From: Nectonema munidae | Taxonomy: Eukaryota > Nematomorpha > Nectonematoida > Nectonematidae | Length of the DNA: 64,000 nucleotides | NCBI GenBank assembly: GCA_030549495.1 | Contig: JAUIRK010000969.1 | Coordinates: forward strand, 310,001-374,000 | Direction: 5' to 3' | Shown: positions 57,560 through 64,000 of the stretch, piece by piece | Position numbering within the stretch: position 1 is the stretch's first letter | How the letters are laid out: every line of letters begins with the position of its first letter | The notes under the pieces: model-generated | What the model saw: the letters and a program-made list of their open reading frames with translations, nothing else | Databases searched by the model: none | Told to the model about the DNA's origin: nothing | Position numbers and translations under genes: made by a program

Positions 57560-59809
57560 ATTTTTTTCAGTAAAGAGAATGATCTTTCCACTGCTACCGA
57601 AGTAGACTAACAATTTTGTAAAACTAGATACATTGAAAGGGAAATGTTTGGATTCGTTAATTGTATTATTTTAGTAATATCGTTGTCTTTCATTCTTTTA
57701 TCTAAGTATTCTTTGATACAGCATTCGTCTTTTTTAAAATTCAAGGCTTTTTTATAGTAAAGTTTGTGGGCAAATTGTCGTCTATTATCTCACACATACA
57801 TGAATAGCAATCTTTGATATTCATGAGCTGCTCAACTATTGCATCGTTTTCAAGAGCCTTTTTTGTTTGGTTCAAAATGAGACTAATTGTGTCTTCAATG
57901 CTTTGAACAATTTTTTTGACTGTAGGAAGATTTTCGCTATTGTAAATAGCCGCTCTGAGCCATGAAGTCCAACGTGTTACAATAGGGGAAGGAGGAGTGC
58001 AAATTTCTTAACAAAGCTAAAAAGTTTTTTCATTGCGCTTATCAATTCATCCACTTCTTTATAAAAAACGCGTACTTTCATGGCAGAATTGTGCATAAGA
58101 TGAGCAAAACAAGTAACATGAAAAAGATTTTCATATAATAGCTTTAATCTTTTTGTTGCTGATATGTTGTAGCTCTAGCTCATTGGTTGGGGTAATGGAG
58201 GGGTGACAGAAAAATGTTAAGAATTCTGATAATCAAGAAAGCATTGCGGTAGCTTGTATTAGGATTAATGTTAACTTAGTCTTAGTATTTTAAGTTGTAA
58301 AGTAAACCTACTATAAGTAACAAAGCTAAACCAAATAACAATAAATATAAAAAACGAATATATATACAGTATTAGAAAAGAAGAAATATATAGCTGTGTG
58401 GTAACCGAAAAGTATTTTCACAAGTATGCTTCAGGACACGTCACTCACTGCCCGAGTCTGCCTATATTCCACACTGCCAGTTTCTCTGCCGAGGTAGACA
58501 TAAGCTGCCCTGCGCAGTATATACTTAGTATTTACCCACTGTTACTGTGAGTTTGTGTTATTATTTTGTATATAATGTATGCGTGGTTCTTATGTTTTCA
58601 ATGCTTTTGCTAGCATTAGCGGAGTATGCGAGGCTGCGTACGTTCACTGTAGTCTCGCGCTACAAGATGCTCTTGTGCTGACAAGCATGACACATGCAGC
58701 AGCCTGGCGAATGTGCAATGCGTGTGTGCTTGAATCAGTGAACTTGTGTTAGCTGCCATGCCGACTCGCAAACTCTGTCGAAGAGAGCCTTGAAGTTGTT
58801 GCTATCATTCTCAACAACGTATCTGTGCGAGAAGGGGTTCTCAACTGTGCTGGGCATGAAAACAAAAAAGAGGACTCGTTTGAATGTTGCCTTTCAACCA
58901 CGAAGCCAAGAATTCCTCAACTAGCTTCAAATATGCAACTCCAACCATCTCACTGATGCTCTTGACATCTTTGGTAAGTCATTAGAGATGCAAAATCTAG
59001 TAATACAATAAATAAAAGAAATTATCTCTAGTGTTTTAGTTTAGCCATATATATCAATGTTGACAACATTTTGTGAAAGGGGTAACATGCTTAATGTGGC
59101 ATGCTAAATTGGGTAACAAGCTGAAAAAGTTTGGGAACCACTGCTCTAGGTGCATCAGAAATGAACAATAAAAATTTTTTCTCTCAACTTAAAAATCTTT
59201 CAAAACATCACGTGCCAGCTGTAAAATCTTATTGGCATTAGCATGCTCTTCCTAAATCTCACACTTCACCAACCAGGCTTTTTTTTTGTGAAATCTCCAC
59301 ATCTAAAAAAATATTACAATTAATATTTGAAAATATTTCAGTCTCGTCGAGTATAAGAAAAAGTTTCTTGCCGAGTAGATGCGCAGAATAAAAAGAGAAT
59401 TTTATTTCAGTGAGTTTTTCTACTGACATTTCTTCCACCATTTTTCTACTCTGATTTACAGAAGGCAAAGAATGGTCCATTTCAGAAAACAAACTATATA
59501 TACTTGGGTGATTAAGCTTATGTAGAGGTATATCAGCCTCTAGAAATGACCTGACTATTTTTTTCGAAAATTTTTTACTTGAACATTGCACAAAGGTGTT
59601 TATATTTTCGTTTTTTGCCATCATATCTTTCAAAATTTTATGTTTTTTGAGCTTTTATGACTCTCGACAAAAAAAAGTTTGTCAAATTTAACCTTTATGC
59701 TGCACAATTTACAAAACAAATTACCATCAAGATCTACAGCAAACTCATATCGGTACTTTGCAATAATATTTTGAACTTTTGTTTTTGAACTTTTTGTAAT
59801 CTTAGGCAT
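57560..59809 (-). pseudogene. hAT transposase with BED-like finger, decayed and split
   Basis: The ATG at 59,809 opens MPKITKSSKTKVQNIIAKYR, then a finger FAVDLDGNLFCKLCSIKVKF ending in a disrupted His region. After a frame change come KKIVRSFLEADIPLHKLNHP and MDHSLPSVNQSRKMVEEMSV (59,633-59,259). The inserted hAT follows. Coding resumes below 58,180 with NLFHVTCFAHLMHNSAMKVR, IVTRWTSWLRAAIYNSENLP, NDAIVEQLMNIKDCYSCMCE and the dimerisation fragment VSTSVAVERSFSLLKKIVG near 57,600. Order and motifs fit a hAT transposase. Stops and frame changes make it inactive. Confidence 0.75.
58181..59143 (+). mobile_element. hAT remnant inserted in the minus-strand hAT
   Basis: The right end aaagtttgggaaccactg (ending 59,143) is a standard hAT end. 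The 8 bases after it, ctctaggt, match ctctagct (58,173-58,180) at 7/8, marking the left border before cattggttgg. Inside, the dimerisation domain is readable near 58,790-58,920: LKLLLSFSTTYLCEKGFSTV then LGMKTKKRTRLNVAF. The interior is GC-richer than the host element. Most of the transposase is deleted. Confidence 0.75.
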
Positions 59810-60256
59810 TTAATAATTTAAAATAAAGCTGAAAATTAGGAAAAAATAAAATAACGTAAAAACCTATTTTTTCAAAATGAAAACAAAAAGTTCTTGCTAA
59901 TAGATTAAATGAAGAGGGCACATAAGTTATGCTGGATTGATAAAGTTGAAAAAATTTATCAAAAAAATAAATATTAAAAATAATAAAAAATAATTTTTTA
60001 ATTTTAATTAAAAAATAAATATAATTTATCAACAAAATCTGACACTGTTTTTTTAAATATTTCTCATGATTAATAGGCAAAATATGAGTTTTAGAAAAAA
60101 TTTTGACTCAAAATTAATTTTTTGACTCTCTTGACCTAAAAAATTTTTTTTTGACTTTATTGACCTATAAAACTCACATTATTTGAATTTTTTTACTGAT
60201 TCCTTATGAAGAAAAATCAGTTGGTTGAAGGTTGCTATTCACATTTTTGTGAATCC

Positions 60257-60430
60257 AACTGTGACCTAAGAAGAGGGTGGACAGTAAAGCCCTGCGCGGA
60301 TCGAACAATTTTGTCCGCACCCGTCCCAACCCGCATTTTGTGAATCTGCACCCGCATTTTATCAATTTGCACCCGTCCCGCCCCGCAACTATTCAAACTG
60401 CCCTGCCCGTCCCACCCCGCAATTAACAAA
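60257..60430. repeat. GC-rich CCCGC-type repeat, probable MITE end
   Basis: cagtaaagccctgcgcggat opens a stretch with repeated acccgcattttgtgaat / acccgcattttatcaat and cccgtcccgccccgcaa motifs, unlike the flanks. It resembles the ends of hAT MITEs, but no partner end was found. Confidence 0.4.
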
Positions 60431-60796
60431 ATAAAATATGCCTTATTAATTTTAGACGTTTACGCGTGCATTAAAATCTTCGCACTCGTTTTGCTGCTTG
60501 CGGTTGCTCTAAGTTTCATTTAATGAATTCGCACCAGCTCTGCCAAGCATCTTATCAGTTTGTGTCTGCTCTGCTACGCTCGGCATTTTATCTAGTTTTG
60601 TTTTCTGCAGGTATGTCTGCGCCAACTCTCAAAATTAGTAATGTTTAAATCTATTTCCTATTATACTTCAAAATCCTTACTAAATAAATGCTTAACCCTT
60701 TCAGGCACAATGAGACACCAGTGTCCAAAAATCGTCTGCTTAATTTATATTAAAACTCATTGAGAAAGAAAGCATACAATTTTTCTACGTTTCTTT

Positions 60797-61052
60797 ATGC
60801 ATTTAATTTTTTTTGTTTCTTCTCTCACATTCTTATCTGGACAAGGCAATATGGCTACGGCCTTCTCAGGTGCAGAGAAATTGGAAGTAAGTTAAGCATA
60901 TACAGAATCGTTTTAATAATAATCATTTCTCGAATTTCATTTACATATTATGAAGGCATTCTTTTAATTCTGAAGAGTTTCATTTTTTGTAGGCGGACTT
61001 TTGCATATCTGATTTATCTCAGTTCTTCTACTGCATATGGTGTGCAGATTAA
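60797..61052 (+). CDS. Two-exon gene for a 49-residue predicted secreted peptide
   Basis: Exon 1 (60,797-60,886, 30 codons) starts MHLIFFVSSLTFLSGQG, a good signal peptide, then NMATAFSGAEKLE. The donor GAA|GTAAGT and the acceptor tttcattttttgtag| bound a 106-base intron (60,887-60,992). Exon 2 (60,993-61,052) continues in phase 0 as ADFCISDLSQFFYCIWCAD and TAA. AATAAA lies 60 bases later at 61,112-61,117. The mature part would carry three Cys (C-x9-C-x2-C) in an aromatic tail. I recognise no family; the three-Cys count leaves one unpaired unless it dimerises. The consensus splice sites, phase match, signal peptide and poly(A) signal together support a real gene. An upstream extra exon cannot be excluded. 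Confidence 0.5.
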
Positions 61053-61111
61053 ATGCCAAAAGAAAAATAACTGATAAAAAAACCGTCCAAAGGTCTAATG
61101 CTATTATACAA

Positions 61112-61117
61112 AATAAA
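61112..61117 (+). terminator. Poly(A) signal AATAAA for the small peptide gene
   Basis: AATAAA 60 bases after the TAA stop of the two-exon peptide gene. Confidence 0.5.
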
Positions 61118-61119
61118 GA

Positions 61120-62399
61120 CGACAACTAGAAGCGTTCTACATAGTAAGACGGAAAAAGAGTAAAAAATGCCTCCAATTAGTTAGTCAATAAGTTAGAAAG
61201 CTAGCTGAGTTTAAAGAATTTTTTTTATATATATTTTTTTTGTCAACATTTTGAGTCACTTTACGCATTCTTTGCATTTTTGGCCTCCAGAAATTTATCG
61301 ATATAAGGTTTGCTGCATTGCTCACTCCATTTTCATTTCTTCCAACTTGATTCTTCTTCGTCAACTCTTGAAACACTTTTCATGATTTCTAGAAATCAAA
61401 ATAAACTATGAACATTGAACACATAGACACACTTATACACATTCTACCTAATATATAGGTGGAGGATGTAGAATTAATGAAAAGATACTAAATCACTCTA
61501 TGTCTTGTTATATGAAAAGTACACATATAGCATCATCAGCTTGTGGCAATCTTTATATACTTTCATATCATGTTGATGTTGATGATGATGATGATTATGC
61601 TATTATTTCCACTATCACTAAAAATGATCGACTCTTTTAGGCTGAGATGTCTTCAGTTTTGTCTTTTGGCTAATCTAAAAGCTTCTTCTGATATCTTCTC
61701 TTTTTCTATGCATTGCAAGAATGTTACATAAAGAAATTGTTTACATATTTCTCTCCCTTTCCTTTGCGTCAACTTTTCGGCATTAATCAAATTTTCTTTT
61801 TTTGGTTATTGATCGAATGAGTCTTGCACTTGGAAGTTGAGGCAATCTTTTTTGACTTTTTTCTCATTCTTCTTTCCTATATCTCCCCCCAAATCTCATC
61901 GGCAATTACTGCCTATGAGGTAAAGAATTTTACTGTATACACTGTGAGTGAATTTACAAAACTTTTTCGATTTATGGAGACTTTCATATTTTTACGATTC
62001 CTCTTCCCTAAAATATCTGGGAAGGCCTTTAAGTGATCTTAAATTAAACTGCCTGTTTAATTTTTTTCTGTATAAACACAATAGCACGTTAGCTCACCTT
62101 CTTCGTATATAATTTTCACATATGGTATTTTATTTGGTTATGAAGGGCGAAACGTATGTCAGAATTTTGTAACTGAAGTTACTTTGCAATTTAAATATTT
62201 GCCATTTTTCAACGTGTAACTTTTATTTTAGTTTTCCCATAACGAGTGCATTCTTTCTGAAGTATGTTATCGATATACTTAATCAATTTAAGTCAAAAAT
62301 TAAGTGAAATGGCAAAAAAAGGCCTAGATAAATGAATTTAACGCATTATTATATACGTGTAATGGAAAAAAGTTAAATGCTTCTAAAGTCTGAAATGAA
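61120..62399. other. Region with possible small exons, unresolved
   Basis: Minus-strand patches have coding-like composition: IMKSVSRVDEEESSWKK with a stop, after a good acceptor (tttattttgatttctag, about 61,389-61,405), and FLQCIEKEKISEEAFRLAKR at about 61,650-61,735. I could not join them into a gene. Confidence 0.25.
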
Positions 62400-63130
62400 A
62401 TTTCATAATTTAACAGAAATTCCACATTTGGAATTTTTCTTTGAAGTTGTAAAAAGAGACTAAGTTTTTAGAAAGCCTCATTGAAAGTTCTTCAATGCTA
62501 ACCTTGGAAGAAATGAGTAAAACGATGGAAGAAAAGTTTTCCATTAAAATTACCAAAGTACTCGGTGAATACATTGAAAATTACACTCAAACCAGCAAAC
62601 AAGCAAATTGAGGATAAAGATGCTTAAAAGAAAATTTTATGCACAAGAGTTTGAAAATTTAGCTCCCAGCTCCCAAGAATCTTTAATTTTTATTGATGAA
62701 AGCGGCTTTACCTTTCTCCTGAGACGTTCTCACGCTCGTTCAAAAAAGGAAGAAGAGCTAGTGTAATTATTTCTACTAAAAGAGGAAAGAATGTTTTTCT
62801 TGTGTTTAGCAGTGAACTGCTTTAAACTGATTTATTATGAAATCATCGAAGATTGTACTTGTAACGGTAAAAATTTTTTTAATTTCATTCAATAAAAAGT
62901 GATGCTTGGATTCTCCTATAGAAAATGCCAAAACCACAAAACTAGAGAAGTGAAAGAAATTTTTCAACAGAATGAAAAATATCAATTAAAGTTCTTTCTC
63001 CTTATTCCTTCATGTTGAATCCCTGCGTAAATGATTTTTCAATTCCACAACACTAAGTATGTCTTTTTCATCTATAATAAATCAGAGAAGGTGTTGATTC
63101 TATTTCTACGTTTGACTGTACAAATTTTTA
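62400..63130 (+). pseudogene. IS630/Tc1-like DDE transposase relic
   Basis: Pieces in different frames: LTLEEMSKTMEEKFSIKITK (HTH region, about 62,500), SLIFIDESGFTFLLRRSHAR and SKKGRRASVIISTKRGKNVF (first Asp in FIDESGF, about 62,690-62,800), FYEIIEDCTCNGKNFFNFI, then a degraded HKTREVKEIFQQNEKYQLKF block near 62,930-62,990 before the usual proline-rich third-acid motif, which is mutated. Many stops, so inactive. Resembles invertebrate IS630-like proteins with the R-R-S-H-A-R-S signature. Confidence 0.7.
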
Positions 63131-63327
63131 TAGAGATATGCTAATCAACATGAATATGGCTTCAAATGGACAATTATATAGTCAAAATATTTATTCATGA
63201 TTACTATTTTTACCCATTAAATTAATTTTTTTACTTAATTTTGTATTTTTTCCTAAGTTTGTAACTTGTTCTTTGAATGGACTAGTTTTGAATATTTATA
63301 GAAAAAATTCAAAAAAAAATAAAATAA
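63130..63327. other. AT-rich spacer
   Basis: No feature recognised. Confidence 0.4.
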
Positions 63328-63453
63328 ATAGGACCAACTTAAAATGAGATATGACGAACTTAGAAAAAAGACGAACTTAAAATGAAAAAGGACGACCTTA
63401 ACGTGAAAAAAGACGAACTTAAAATGAAAAAGGACGAATTGAAAATAAATAAT
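63328..63453 (+). repeat. 21-bp repeat encoding a heptapeptide on the plus strand
   Basis: Unit gacgaacttaaaatgaaaaag repeated about five times, with one shortened unit (17 bases). Plus-strand reading gives DELKMKK DDLNVKK DELKMKK DELKINN, a charged coiled-coil-like pattern, then TGA-bounded codons. The shortened unit breaks the frame on the left, and no start or splice context was found, so it is listed as a repeat. Confidence 0.7.
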
Positions 63454-63639
63454 CTTGTGTGATGCATTCATAAAAGAAACCGTGTAATATAACTTATTCA
63501 TCACACATGTGTAACTTTATATTTACACATGCGGGAAAGTAACCATCTCTTCATTATACCTCGTTGAGGATTTTTTGTATAGGGCCTGAGCGTCCTTGCA
63601 CTATTTTGACTCAAAAATTTTAATAAACTGATAGAGCAC

Positions 63640-64000
63640 CTTCAATGATTGGTAGAGTTGCTGGAACTGTGGCCTTGCTCGAAAGAAATTTAGGTCGTCG
63701 ACTTCTGAAATATCATTGCATTTAAAACCAAGAGTCACTGTGTGGAAAAATTTTGAATTTGCAGCATGTTGTGATACCACTTGAAAATGTGTGAATAAAA
63801 GTAGAGCAAGAGGATTAAATAGGAGAGAATTCAGAAAATACTGTGAACTGTTAGATATGCAATATGGGGATCTCATCCTTCATTGCGAGGTGCGTTGGCT
63901 TTCTAGAGGACAAGTTCTAGGAAGATTTTGGAAACTGAAAAATATTGTACATGAATTTCTGAAAGAGAACGAAGAGCTGGCCGAAGAAAGGGCCTTTTCG
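63640..64000 (+). pseudogene. hAT (GTF2IRD2/FAM200-type) transposase relic, cut by window edge
   Basis: Readable in two frames: MIGRVAGTVALLERNLGRRL, LLKYHCI and ESLCGKILNL (the CIIHQEALCAK-like block), then GLNRREFREYCELLDMQYGD, LILHCEVRWLSRGQVLGRFW and KLKNIVHEFLKENEELAEER, continuing past base 64,000. The HCEVRWLSRGQVL motif is diagnostic for this hAT group. Frame changes near 63,730 and 63,800. Confidence 0.75.

Larger units (their letters stand above)
57236..60180 (-). mobile_element. hAT-type element, minus strand, with T-rich ttgacttt repeats at both ends
   Basis: Transposase remains (57,560-59,809) are bracketed on both sides by runs of ttttttgactttatt-like motifs (57,240-57,430 and 60,100-60,165) in the same orientation. 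Exact inverted ends were not identified. It is split by a plus-strand hAT at 58,181-59,143. Confidence 0.5.

Noticed and set aside
61240-61740. Possible minus-strand exons (IMKSVSRVDEEESSWKK; CIEKEKISEEAFRLAKR)
   Set aside because: One good acceptor was seen but no consistent chain of donors, phases and a start.
63253-63504. 83-codon hydrophobic minus-strand frame
   Set aside because: It is the antisense of the 21-bp repeat; its hydrophobicity follows from Lys/Glu codons read backwards.
1-64000. CRISPR-like or prokaryotic features
   Set aside because: The tandem arrays lack unique spacers, and the introns, transposons and poly(A) signals show animal DNA.

Overview
The window looks like nuclear DNA of an animal, most likely an arthropod. 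It is strongly AT-rich, has introns with GT..AG borders and AATAAA poly(A) signals, and is crowded with animal transposons (hAT, Tigger/pogo, piggyBac, IS630/Tc1-like, non-LTR retrotransposons, a tRNA-derived SINE). The RCCD1 and TIMP-like genes are metazoan. An intronless 558-residue orphan gene resembles a family I associate with arthropods. A parasitic copepod or other crustacean would fit, but the sequence alone does not prove it.

Host-type genes are few. (1) 2.58-4.25 kb, minus: GC-richer orphan gene, one coding exon. (2) 5.32-6.45 kb, minus: complete RCCD1-like beta-propeller protein. (3) 25.02-25.38 kb, minus: last two exons of a TIMP-like metalloproteinase inhibitor, found by splicing. 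(4) 60.80-61.05 kb, plus: a two-exon gene for a 49-residue predicted secreted peptide. Two decayed single-exon genes (an unknown at 48.6 kb and a protein-kinase-like one at 55.8 kb) are also present.

Layout. 0-1.5 kb: 3' half of a Tigger element. 2.5-6.5 kb: the two intact genes. 8.6-10.0 kb: decayed ~150-bp satellite carrying two foldback elements. 10.0-12.0 kb: piggyBac relic, cut by a complete hAT element (12,045-16,310, perfect 8-bp target duplication) that itself holds nested MITEs. 16.3-17.7 kb: LINE relic. 17.8-19.3 kb: about 86 copies of a 17-bp minisatellite. 19.3-21.0 kb: hAT and Tigger relics. 21.1-24.25 kb: 137-bp satellite, about 19 near-identical units with decayed edges; it belongs to the same family as the 8.6-10.0 kb array, in inverted orientation. 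25-29 kb: TIMP-like gene, a MITE and quiet DNA. 29.4-34.7 kb: hAT relics, a 99-bp duplicate and a SINE. 37.5-41.3 kb: LINE and hAT relics. 44-46 kb: decayed transposase-like gene. 49.46-52.82 kb: structurally complete piggyBac with TTAA borders and asymmetric ends, next to a LINE relic (to 54.8 kb). 57.2-60.2 kb: minus-strand hAT split by a plus-strand hAT. 62.4-64 kb: IS630/Tc1-like relic, a 21-bp heptapeptide-coding repeat and a hAT relic running off the edge.

Nothing forms an operon. The main story is layered transposon insertion around a few small host genes. No CRISPR, phage or bacterial feature was seen.
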